Position numbers and translations under genes: made by a program
The notes under the pieces: model-generated
The model's input: the letters and a program-made list of their open reading frames with translations, nothing else
Told to the model about the DNA's origin: nothing
The model's database searches: none
Part shown: piece by piece, positions 1-5,902 of the stretch
Layout: each line of letters begins with the position of its first letter
How positions within the stretch are numbered: position 1 is the first letter of the stretch
NCBI GenBank assembly: GCA_947377625.1
Contig: CANCGR010000134.1
Span: forward strand, 1-6,914
DNA: 6,914 nt
Source: Gammaproteobacteria bacterium
GTDB taxonomy: Bacteria; Pseudomonadota; Gammaproteobacteria; Pseudomonadales; Pseudohongiellaceae
Direction: 5' to 3'

Positions 1-1195
1 GTGCGTCTTCCACGCGGGCCTTCTTCTCTTTCATTTCCATTTCAGTGCCGGCGCCCACTTTGATTACCGCAACACCGCCAGCCAGTTTGGCTACGCGCTC
101 TTGCAGTTTTTCACGGTCGTAGTCGCTGGTGGTTTCTTCGATCTGCTGACGGATTTGCGCAACACGGCCTTCGATGACTTTGGCATCGCCGGCGCCATCA
201 ATGATGGTGGTGTTGTCTTTGGTCAGGATGACGCGTTTGGCGTGGCCAAGATCCTGCAGGGTAGCGCCTTCAAGGTTCAGGCCCACTTCTTCTGCAATCA
301 CGGTGCCGCCGGTCAGTGCAGCGATGTCTTGCAGCATGGCTTTGCGACGATCACCGAAGCCTGGAGCTTTGGCAGCAGCAACTTTCACGATGCCGCGCAT
401 GTTGTTCACAACCAGCGTTGCCAATGCTTCGCCTTCAACATCTTCTGCAATGATGAACAGCGGACGACCGGATTTTGCTACGCCTTCAAGTACTGGCAGC
501 ATTTCGCGGATGTTGGAGATTTTTTTCTCAACCAACAGGATCAATGGATTTTCCAGCTCGGCTGCCATCGTTTCCTGGTTGTTGATGAAGTAAGCAGACA
601 GGTAGCCACGATCGAACTGCATACCTTCCACTACGGTGAGTTCGTTTTCGAGACCCGAGCCGTCTTCAACGGTGATAACGCCTTCTTTGCCGACTTTATC
701 CATGGCACGGGCAATGATCTCGCCTACGCTGGTATCGCTGTTGGCAGAGATGGAGCCTACCTGGGCGATGGCTTTGCTGTCGGCGCAGGGCTGGCTCATT
801 TTGCTCAGCTCTTCGACTACTGCAGCAACACCTTTGTCGATGCCGCGTTTCAGATCCATCGGGTTCATGCCGGCCGCTACTGCTTTCAGGCCTTCGTTCA
901 AAATGGACTGGGCCAATACGGTAGCAGTGGTGGTGCCGTCGCCGGCAACATCAGAAGTTTTGGAAGCAACTTCCTTCACCATCTGCGCGCCCATGTTTTC
1001 GAACTTGTCTTTCAGGGTGATTTCTTTGGCAACGGAAACACCGTCTTTGGTAACGGTAGGAGCGCCGTAGCTTTTATCCAGCACTACGTTGCGGCCTTTG
1101 GGGCCAAGGGTTACTTTAACTGCGTCTGCGAGAAGGTTAACGCCTCTCACCATTTTTTGACGGGCTACGTCACCAAACAATACGTCTTTTGACAT
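1..1195 (-). CDS. groEL: Chaperonin GroEL (60-kDa chaperonin), C-terminus cut by window edge
   Basis: This is the large subunit of the GroEL/GroES folding machine, an ATP-driven double ring of 14 subunits in the cytoplasm that encloses unfolded proteins. It reads from an ATG at 1195 leftward off the window, giving 398 codons of a protein that is usually about 545 residues. The equatorial, intermediate and apical domains are present, and the second equatorial half is mostly missing, including any Gly-Met-rich tail. Visible landmarks are LGPKGRNVVLDK near residues 30-41, Asp51 in TKDGVSV and Asp86 in GDGTTTATV (the nucleotide and hydrolysis residues, Asp52 and Asp87 in E. coli), and KARVEDA at the edge with the equivalent of E. 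coli Asp398. An AGGT about 8 nt before the ATG is a modest ribosome-binding site. It follows groES after 47 nt and is surely co-transcribed with it. No frameshift or internal stop was seen. Identity is certain; only the length is unknown. Confidence 0.98.
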   Translation of the reverse strand, partial: MSKDVLFGDVARQKMVRGVNLLADAVKVTLGPKGRNVVLDKSYGAPTVTKDGVSVAKEITLKDKFENMGAQMVKEVASKTSDVAGDGTTTATVLAQSILNEGLKAVAAGMNPMDLKRGIDKGVAAVVEELSKMSQPCADSKAIAQVGSISANSDTSVGEIIARAMDKVGKEGVITVEDGSGLENELTVVEGMQFDRGYLSAYFINNQETMAAELENPLILLVEKKISNIREMLPVLEGVAKSGRPLFIIAEDVEGEALATLVVNNMRGIVKVAAAKAPGFGDRRKAMLQDIAALTGGTVIAEEVGLNLEGATLQDLGHAKRVILTKDNTTIIDGAGDAKVIEGRVAQIRQQIEETTSDYDREKLQERVAKLAGGVAVIKVGAGTEMEMKEKKARVEDA

Positions 1196-1242
1196 TGTTA
1201 TATACCTGTGTAGTTAATCTGTTGGGAGGAGAACGGGAAGGC

Positions 1243-1533
1243 TTAGCCTTCGAGCACGCCGAAGATTTCGTTTTCGCCGAGAATCAGCAATTCTTCATCG
1301 CCGATTTTTACAGTGTTGCTGGCGTATTTGCCGAAGAGCACTTTGTCGCCTACTTTCAAATCAATCTTGCGAACGGTGCCGTTGTCCAGTGCTTTGCCCG
1401 GACCTACTGCTACCACTTCACCCTGGGAAGGCTTTTCAGCGGCTGAAGCTGTGAGCAGGATGCCACCTGCGGTTTTGGTTTCTTCTTCGTTACGCTTAAC
1501 CACCACGCGGTCATGTAATGGACGAATTTTCAT
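1243..1533 (-). CDS. groES: Co-chaperonin GroES (10-kDa chaperonin)
   Basis: GroES forms the seven-subunit lid that caps the GroEL ring and closes the folding chamber. The 96-residue product has the normal family length. It opens with MKIRPLHDRVVVKR, the signature first strand. The mobile loop follows at about residues 16-32 (EEETKTAGGILLT), with the hydrophobic triplet Ile25-Leu26-Leu27 at the position of E. coli Ile-Val-Leu, which docks on the GroEL apical domain. The rest (GEVVAVGPGK, VGDKVLFGKY, EELLILGENEIFGVLEG) is the standard beta-barrel. The ATG at 1531-1533 has a GGAGA at 1543-1547, about 9 nt upstream, which supports this start. It is the first gene of the groES-groEL operon, under the heat-shock-type promoter at 1625-1651. 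Confidence 0.98.
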   Translation of the reverse strand: MKIRPLHDRVVVKRNEEETKTAGGILLTASAAEKPSQGEVVAVGPGKALDNGTVRKIDLKVGDKVLFGKYASNTVKIGDEELLILGENEIFGVLEG

Positions 1534-1624
1534 TGGTTCTTATCTCCGACGTTTACCTAGAATTGGTACCTGTATACCACCCGGTTGAGCCTTGATTCGG
1601 CCCGGCCTGTAGTTGGTGCGCAGA

Positions 1625-1651
1625 AGATAGGGATGCCACAGGGGATTTCAA
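1625..1651 (-). promoter_or_regulatory. Heat-shock (sigma-32-like) promoter of groES-groEL
   Basis: Read on the minus strand, TTGAAA (1646-1651) is followed by a 13-nt spacer and CCCTATCT (1625-1632). Known sigma-32 promoters have CTTGAAA, an 11-16 nt spacer and CCCCATnT, so the -10 matches at 7 of 8 positions and the core -35 is complete. Transcription would start near 1617 and leave a leader of about 85 nt before groES. An overlapping housekeeping reading is also possible: the same TTGAAA, 16 nt, then TATCTT (4 of 6), so the operon could have basal as well as heat-induced expression. No CIRCE repeat (the HrcA operator) was seen in the leader, which fits sigma-32 control. The match was made by eye. 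Confidence 0.72.
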
Positions 1652-1670
1652 TGGCAGAATGCAAAAAAGT

Positions 1671-1699
1671 TTGGAAATAACACTTGGCCAGCCTATTTT
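1671..1699 (+). promoter_or_regulatory. Possible sigma-70 promoter for the alkyltransferase-like gene
   Basis: TTGGAA (1671-1676), a 17-nt spacer and TATTTT (1694-1699) each match the consensus hexamers at 4 of 6 positions. The element points toward the gene at 1774 and would give a leader of roughly 70 nt. That leader would contain a GC-rich hairpin with a GATT loop (1709-1728) and two copies of TTTTTACT (1739-1746 and 1760-1767), 21 nt apart. The match is weak, and such matches occur by chance in a 240-nt divergent intergenic region. Confidence 0.28.
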
Positions 1700-1773
1700 T
1701 GGCGTCCGCGCGCCCGGATTCGGGTGCGGCGACCCGTGTTTTTACTCCTCTGACCCTGATTTTTACTGTTGCG

Positions 1774-2097
1774 ATGCCAAAAAACGACTCCACCCGAAAG
1801 CTCAAGGAAAGCCTCTGGCAACTGGTGGCCGCAATCCCGCCAGGGCAAGTGGCAACCTACGGCCAGTTGGCTCGACTGGCTGGTTACCCCAACCATGCCC
1901 GCTATGTCGGCACCACTCTTAATCATTTACCCAAAGGCACTGCCTTATGCTGGTTCCGGGTGCTGCGTAGCTCAGGCGAATTGGCATTCCCGCCAGACTC
2001 AGCACAGTGGAAGCGCCAGAAGGGTTTGTTGGAAGCCGAAGGCGTCATTTTCAAAGGCATGAAGGTGCCGCTCAAACAGTATCAGTGGCAGGTCTGA
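1774..2097 (+). CDS. Alkyltransferase-like protein (ATL; MGMT/Ogt DNA-binding fold)
   Basis: This 107-residue protein is the DNA-binding domain of the O6-alkylguanine-DNA alkyltransferase family without the methyl-accepting cysteine. Family members of about 100-130 residues (E. coli YbaZ, Vibrio and fission yeast Atl1 types) bind O6-alkylguanine, flip it out and hand it to nucleotide excision repair. The helix-turn-helix part is clear: IPPGQVATYGQLARLAG with Tyr29 (the base-flipping tyrosine position), then HARYVGTTL with Arg43 as the arginine finger. The reactive site, Pro-Cys-His-Arg in true transferases and Pro-Trp-His-Arg in many ATLs, is Cys59-Trp60-Phe61-Arg62 here. Trp therefore sits at the acceptor position, but Pro and His are changed. 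The tail LLEAEGVIFKGMKVPLKQYQWQV is typical. I chose the ATG at 1774 because the family domain begins about 10 residues later. No good Shine-Dalgarno is visible. An in-frame TTG at 1684 would add 30 atypical residues. It is divergent from groES and 81 nt ahead of the transporter. Confidence 0.9.
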   Translation: MPKNDSTRKLKESLWQLVAAIPPGQVATYGQLARLAGYPNHARYVGTTLNHLPKGTALCWFRVLRSSGELAFPPDSAQWKRQKGLLEAEGVIFKGMKVPLKQYQWQV

Positions 2098-2103
2098 TCT
2101 CGC

Positions 2104-2123
2104 ATTGGCGTGCGCTGGCCAAT
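2104..2123. repeat. Short inverted repeat after the ATL gene
   Basis: ATTGGC (2104-2109) and GCCAAT (2118-2123) form a perfect 6-bp inverted repeat around an 8-nt centre, just 6 nt after the ATL stop codon. No T-tract follows, so it is not a good intrinsic terminator and transcription could continue into the transporter gene. It could be a weak operator or a chance palindrome. Confidence 0.35.
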
Positions 2124-2166
2124 CTGCTAGTGTTCCGGGCGCTTGATACAACAACAACCACCAGAC

Positions 2167-2173
2167 AGGGGGA
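2167..2173 (+). promoter_or_regulatory. Ribosome-binding site fixing the transporter start
   Basis: AGGGGGA lies 5 nt before the ATG at 2179. It supports that start over the in-frame TTG at 2143, which would add 12 residues (Gln/Pro-rich, no helix) and has no comparable purine tract before it. Confidence 0.75.
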
Positions 2174-2178
2174 ATGCA

Positions 2179-3414
2179 ATGGCGACAACAACACAAAACA
2201 AATCAACAAACGGGGCCTGGGATACCGGCTACGAGTGGAAGATCATTCTGATCCTCAGTCTGACTTTCGGCTTGGTAGGTCTCGACCGCTTTATCCTGCC
2301 GGTGCTGTTCCCGAGCATGATGGGCGAGCTCGGGCTTACCATTGAGGACTTGGGCGACCTGGTCGGCATCCTCGCTATCTTCTGGGGTATCTCTGCCTTT
2401 GCAATGGGCTTCCTGTCCGACCGCGTCGGCCGCCGCAAAGTATTGATTCCGGCCGTTATCATCTTCTCGCTGATGTCTGCGTTCAGCGGCATGACTGGCG
2501 GCCTGGTAGGGCTGCTGTTAATCCGCGCCATCATGGGTGTAGCTGAAGGCCCAGTGGCTTCAACCGGCGTGGCAGTGGCGGTGGAAGCCTCGCACCCGAA
2601 CCGTCGCGGCATGAACAACGGCATTTTCCAATGCATGATTTCACTGATGGGCAATGCAGTGGGCCCCATCATTGCCACACAGTTGCTGTTGGTCACCACC
2701 TGGCGCAACGTGTACATGCTGGTCGGTATTCCGGGTTTGATCATGGCGTTAGTGATGTGGTTTGTCGTGCGTGAGCCGGCCACCGTCACCAATGTCAGCG
2801 CCGCACCACGCCCCTCGTTCGGCTCGCTGTTCTCGCACCGCAACGTGCCACTGGCCATGCTGACACTGATGTGCGCCATGGGCGGTGTGTTCGTGCTGGG
2901 TGCGATGATGCCTAACTACCTCACTGGCGTCTTGAAGATGTCCCAGCAGGACATGGGGCTGCTAACTGCTGCCATCGGCTTTGGTGGTTGCATCGGCCAG
3001 TTCGCGATGCCGACCGTGTCGGATTTTGTGGGCCGCAAGGTTGTTACGCTGGCGTCTTATGTTCTGGCAGCTATCTTCATTTATCTGTTTGCCAGCGCCG
3101 GCGCTGCGAGTTTCACAACACTGTTTGTGCTGCTGTTTCTGGCTGCCTTGTTCAACTTCTCCGCTCTCGCCATTCTGGCTGGCCCGGTGGCAGCTGAAGC
3201 GGCACCGATTGGCATGGTGGCGTCGGTGGCAGGCCTGGTAATTGGCGCTGGTGAGGTGTTCGGTGGCGGTGTAGCACCCATCATCGCCGGCCGCATTGCC
3301 GGCACCTACGGCCTCGAAAATGTGTTCTGGTTCCCGATCGGCAGCTTGATCATCGGCTTCATCATTGCACTGTTCCTGAAAGAAACCGCACCGCGCAAAA
3401 CCGGCGGCCATTAA
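2179..3414 (+). CDS. Major facilitator superfamily (MFS) transporter, substrate unknown
   Basis: This 411-residue inner-membrane carrier is expected to have 12 transmembrane helices and to move a small solute, probably by proton coupling. After a short hydrophilic N-terminus, helix 1 spans about residues 22-44 and carries a charged Asp36-Arg37 pair. Helix 2 is followed by the MFS motif A at 77-89, Gly-Phe-Leu-Ser-Asp81-Arg-Val-Gly84-Arg85-Arg86-Lys, between helices 2 and 3. A central cytoplasmic loop lies at about 198-225 (REPATV to FSHRN). A degenerate motif A copy in the second half is at about 280-287 (VSDFVGRK), as expected from the internal duplication. The C-terminus is short and basic. 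The 'GLDRFILPVLFP' style of helix 1 resembles organic-acid or anion-type MFS carriers, but no residue set here fixes the substrate. No regulator or catabolic gene is adjacent. It could be read through from the ATL gene 81 nt upstream, or have its own promoter that I could not identify. Its end is followed by a strong terminator. Confidence 0.92.
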   Translation: MATTTQNKSTNGAWDTGYEWKIILILSLTFGLVGLDRFILPVLFPSMMGELGLTIEDLGDLVGILAIFWGISAFAMGFLSDRVGRRKVLIPAVIIFSLMSAFSGMTGGLVGLLLIRAIMGVAEGPVASTGVAVAVEASHPNRRGMNNGIFQCMISLMGNAVGPIIATQLLLVTTWRNVYMLVGIPGLIMALVMWFVVREPATVTNVSAAPRPSFGSLFSHRNVPLAMLTLMCAMGGVFVLGAMMPNYLTGVLKMSQQDMGLLTAAIGFGGCIGQFAMPTVSDFVGRKVVTLASYVLAAIFIYLFASAGAASFTTLFVLLFLAALFNFSALAILAGPVAAEAAPIGMVASVAGLVIGAGEVFGGGVAPIIAGRIAGTYGLENVFWFPIGSLIIGFIIALFLKETAPRKTGGH

Positions 3415-3432
3415 TCACGCCACTGTTGAACG

Positions 3433-3474
3433 CATAAAAAAAGGGGGAACAGCAATGTTCCCCCTTTTTTTATG
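3433..3474. terminator. Strong bidirectional intrinsic terminator
   Basis: The two arms (3433-3451 and 3456-3474) are perfectly complementary over 19 bp around a GCAA tetraloop. Each arm has a 5-bp G/C block and a 7-nt A or T tract, so the RNA from either strand ends in a GC stem followed by seven U. It lies 18 nt after the transporter stop on the plus strand and about 120 nt after the yajQ stop on the minus strand, and so insulates the two convergent units. On the plus strand the loop is of GNRA type, which adds hairpin stability. Confidence 0.95.
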
Positions 3475-3594
3475 AACTGAATTTTCATGAACAGGCTTGA
3501 GCGCTACTGGCAAGAAATCCGCGCTATCCAATGGAGCTGCTGCGAGCGCCGCAGGCGCTTGTTCCCGGTGAGGTTTTCCCCGGCAAATGCAGCG

Positions 3595-4083
3595 TTAATC
3601 GCGAAAATTGTCGAACTGCAGTGGCAAGCCGAAATCCTGCTGGCGCAGATCAGCAATCACCTTCTGCAGATCATCACGCTTGGTGCCGGTAATGCGCAGC
3701 TTGTCGCCTTGAATGGCCGCCTGCACTTTGATGCCGAGCTCCTTGATGTGTTTGACGATCTTCTTGGCGGTCTCGGATTCCAGACCTTGCTGAACATCAC
3801 ATTTCATGATGGCCTTACGACCCAACATCTCAACCGGATTTATCTTGAGTGTGCTGATGTCTATTTGGCGTTTGCCCATTCTGATCCTCAGCAGATCCAG
3901 CATCTGATTGATCTGAGGTGCAGCTTCAGCGGTCAGCGTTATTGATTTCTCTTTCTCGTTCAGCTCGAAACTGGCAGCCACGCCTTTGAAATCATAACGC
4001 GTGCCCACTTCGCGACTGGCCTGATCAATGGCGTTGCTGAGCTCGTGCATATCAACTTCGGAAACGACGTCAAAGGATGGCAT
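3595..4083 (-). CDS. yajQ: YajQ family nucleotide / cyclic-di-GMP-binding protein
   Basis: The 162-residue cytoplasmic protein has the length of E. coli YajQ and is co-linear with it. It starts MPSFDVVSEVD, continues with an ASREVGTRYDFKGV segment (about residues 22-35) and ASFELNEKEKSITL, and ends in the family C-terminus KVQAAIQGDKLRITGTKRDDLQKVI to LPLQFDNFRD. The fold is known to be two alpha/beta domains of RRM-like topology. Family members bind nucleotides or RNA, and the Xanthomonas homologue (XC_3703) is reported as a cyclic-di-GMP effector that acts with a transcription factor. Whether this copy binds cyclic-di-GMP cannot be read from the sequence. The ATG at 4081-4083 is preceded by TGAGG, 8 nt away, which contains the aceF stop codon. 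yajQ is thus the last gene of the probable aceE-aceF-yajQ unit and may be translationally coupled to aceF. Confidence 0.96.
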   Translation of the reverse strand: MPSFDVVSEVDMHELSNAIDQASREVGTRYDFKGVAASFELNEKEKSITLTAEAAPQINQMLDLLRIRMGKRQIDISTLKINPVEMLGRKAIMKCDVQQGLESETAKKIVKHIKELGIKVQAAIQGDKLRITGTKRDDLQKVIADLRQQDFGLPLQFDNFRD

Positions 4084-4089
4084 GGCTTA

Positions 4090-4094
4090 CCTCA
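4090..4094 (-). promoter_or_regulatory. yajQ ribosome-binding site overlapping the aceF stop codon
   Basis: On the minus strand TGAGG contains both the aceF TGA stop (4092-4094) and the GAGG Shine-Dalgarno of yajQ (4090-4093). The ATG follows 6 nt later. Ribosomes that finish aceF sit directly on the yajQ initiation site, an arrangement that usually couples translation of the two genes. Confidence 0.7.
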
Positions 4095-5840
4095 CAACAT
4101 CATTAATCGGATATCGCTCAACAATGCCGCCAGATACGTGCAAAACATGCCGCCATCAACGCCATTCACTGCGCGGTGATCGTATGACAGCGAGAACGGC
4201 AGCATGGTGCGGGGCACGAACTGGTTGTTTTTCCACACCGGTTTGATCGACGCTTTTGATACACCGAGGATTGCCACTTCCGGTGCATTCACAATGGGAG
4301 TAAAACCACTGCCGCCAATATTACCGAGACTGGAAATCGTGAAGCACGCGCCTTCCATGTCTTCGCGTGCGAGTTTGCGGTCTTTGGCTTTAGCGCTGAG
4401 TTCGGCAATTTCTTTGGAGATCTGCCAGATCGACTTTTGATCAGCATTTTTTACCACAGGCACCATCAAGCCGGCCGGTGTTGCCACCGCCACGCCGATG
4501 TTCACGTATTTTTTCTGGATCAGTTTGGTGCCGGAAGAATGCAGCGACACGTTGAACTGCGGATGTTCAGCCAGTGCTTTGGCGCAGGCTTTGATGATGA
4601 ACGGCAGCGGCGTGAGTTTGACACCTTTCTTGTCGGCCAGCGCTTTTTGTTCTGTGCGAAAGCTTTCCAGATCAGTGATATCGGCTTCGTCGAACTGGGT
4701 CACGTGCGGCACGTTGAGCCAGTTCTTCGTCATGTTAAGCGCAGTGACGCGATGCAGTTTGGTCATCTCGATTTCTTCGATGGCGCCAAACTTGCTGAAA
4801 TCAATATCTGCAATTACCGGCAAGCCAAGACCGGAACCACCGGCGGCAGCTGGAGCAGCTACTGGATTCTGCAAACGCGATTTTACAAAAGCCTGCACAT
4901 CTTCTTTGACGATGCGACCCTTGCCGCCAGAGCCGCTTACCAGTGACAGATCAACACCGAGTTGACGCGCCAACATGCGTACTGCCGGGCCCGCATAAAT
5001 ATCAGCACTCGGATTGGGAGCAGCAGCAACAGCCACCGAGGCTGGTGCCAACGTCACCGACCCTGAGGGAGCACCAGTGGTGGGCGTTGGAGGACCACCA
5101 TCTACCAGCGCAAAGGTGGCAGCAGGCTTGGGCGCCGAAGCAGCGGCGCTAGTCGATGCGGAGGAGTCAGCAACAACCGGAGGAGCAGCCTTGGCCGCCG
5201 TAGCACCGGCAGCAGCCGGTGCAGAGGTGGCTTCTGTTTCCAGATCAAGAATGACCGAACCCTGCGCTACTTTGTCACCCAGCTTGATCTTGATCGCAAC
5301 TATCTTGCCTGCTTTCGGAGACGGAACTTCCATCGCCGCTTTGTCGGTTTCCAGCGTAACCAAACCCTGCTCTTTCTTGACGGTATCGCCGACTTTCACA
5401 AGGATGTCGATAACTTCTACATCAGTGGCGCCGCCGAGATCAGGCACCGCAATTGTTTCCACACTCTTGCCACCAGCAGCAGGCACAGGCGCCGCCGCGA
5501 CAGCTTCTGCTGGTGCGGGGGCAGCAGCCGCTTCCACTTTCGCAGCAGCAGGTGCAGCAGCTTTGGCAGGCGCAGGTGCAGCAGCAGGAGCCGCAGCAAC
5601 AGTTGCACTCTCGATGACCAGCAGCGGAGTACCGGTCTTCACCTGCGCCCCCACTTTCACCAGCACTTCCTTCACCACACCGGCCTGGGTCGCGGGTATT
5701 TCCATCGCTGCCTTGTCGCTTTCAAGCACGACTACGGAATCATTCGGCTTGATGATATCGCCGGGCTTGACCAGCACTTCGATCACTTCTACTGAATCGT
5801 CAGTGCCCAGATCGGGAACATTGAAAGTTTCTGCTGCCAC
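4092..5840 (-). CDS. aceF: Pyruvate dehydrogenase E2, dihydrolipoyl acetyltransferase
   Basis: AceF is the core of the pyruvate dehydrogenase complex. It takes the acetyl group from E1 on swinging lipoyl arms and passes it to CoA. The 582-residue protein has two lipoyl domains: about residues 2-78 with lipoyl Lys43 in SDKAAME, and about 127-203 with Lys167 in TDKAAME. They are joined by an Ala/Pro-rich linker (79-126). A second long Ala/Pro/Ser/Thr linker (204-279) leads to the peripheral-subunit-binding domain at about 281-323 (YAGPAVRMLARQLGVDL, GSGGKGRIVKEDV). The acetyltransferase domain fills about 345-582, with TISSLGNIGG carrying Ser503 and SYDHRAVNG carrying catalytic His555. Asn559 replaces the Asp of the enteric HxxxDG motif; as I recall, Azotobacter/Pseudomonas E2 also has Asn there. 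E. coli has three lipoyl domains, so two is the shorter form. The start codon is GTG (5838-5840), supported by AGGAG 7 nt upstream. It lies 83 nt after aceE and 8 nt before yajQ. Confidence 0.97.
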   Translation of the reverse strand: MAAETFNVPDLGTDDSVEVIEVLVKPGDIIKPNDSVVVLESDKAAMEIPATQAGVVKEVLVKVGAQVKTGTPLLVIESATVAAAPAAAPAPAKAAAPAAAKVEAAAAPAPAEAVAAAPVPAAGGKSVETIAVPDLGGATDVEVIDILVKVGDTVKKEQGLVTLETDKAAMEVPSPKAGKIVAIKIKLGDKVAQGSVILDLETEATSAPAAAGATAAKAAPPVVADSSASTSAAASAPKPAATFALVDGGPPTPTTGAPSGSVTLAPASVAVAAAPNPSADIYAGPAVRMLARQLGVDLSLVSGSGGKGRIVKEDVQAFVKSRLQNPVAAPAAAGGSGLGLPVIADIDFSKFGAIEEIEMTKLHRVTALNMTKNWLNVPHVTQFDEADITDLESFRTEQKALADKKGVKLTPLPFIIKACAKALAEHPQFNVSLHSSGTKLIQKKYVNIGVAVATPAGLMVPVVKNADQKSIWQISKEIAELSAKAKDRKLAREDMEGACFTISSLGNIGGSGFTPIVNAPEVAILGVSKASIKPVWKNNQFVPRTMLPFSLSYDHRAVNGVDGGMFCTYLAALLSDIRLMML

Positions 5841-5847
5841 GCTAATT

Positions 5848-5852
5848 CTCCT
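5848..5852 (-). promoter_or_regulatory. Ribosome-binding site fixing the GTG start of aceF
   Basis: AGGAG stands 7 nt before the GTG at 5838-5840. It supports this non-ATG start, and the first lipoyl domain begins immediately after it. A copy of ATTGGCA (5852-5858) abuts the site, and a second copy lies at 5867-5873. Confidence 0.8.
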
Positions 5853-5902
5853 GCCAATCGTTTTGTTGCCAATGGTAGTTGTTAACAGTTCCGTGCTTGT
5901 CA

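Noticed and set aside
101..1192. 363-residue plus-strand open frame opposite groEL
   Set aside because: It lies wholly antisense to an unmistakable groEL. Long antisense frames are a common by-product of codon bias in highly expressed chaperone genes, and the translation resembles no family.
1534..1620. RNA thermometer or CIRCE operator in the groES leader
   Set aside because: No U-rich or complementary segment pairs convincingly with the GGAGA ribosome-binding site, and no TTAGCACTC/GAGTGCTAA repeat is present.
1684..1773. Extension of the ATL protein to an upstream TTG
   Set aside because: The extra 30 residues are not part of the family domain, the TTG lacks a ribosome-binding site, and the ATG at 1774 fits the usual length.
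1557..1805. 82-residue minus-strand frame across the groES promoter region
   Set aside because: It would overlap the promoter and leader of groES and the start of the ATL gene, and it has no family resemblance or convincing ribosome-binding site.
2229..2879. 216-residue minus-strand open frame opposite the transporter
   Set aside because: It is antisense to a clear MFS gene, with a low-complexity translation and no recognisable domain.
1774..3414. ATL plus transporter as a new defence or stress island
   Set aside because: There are only two genes, both of known families, with no mobility genes, no toxin/nuclease/sensor domains and no composition shift seen by eye. Nothing supports an island.
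3487..3945. 152-residue plus-strand frame opposite yajQ
   Set aside because: It overlaps yajQ antisense over most of its length and starts just after the terminator. No promoter or family match is visible.
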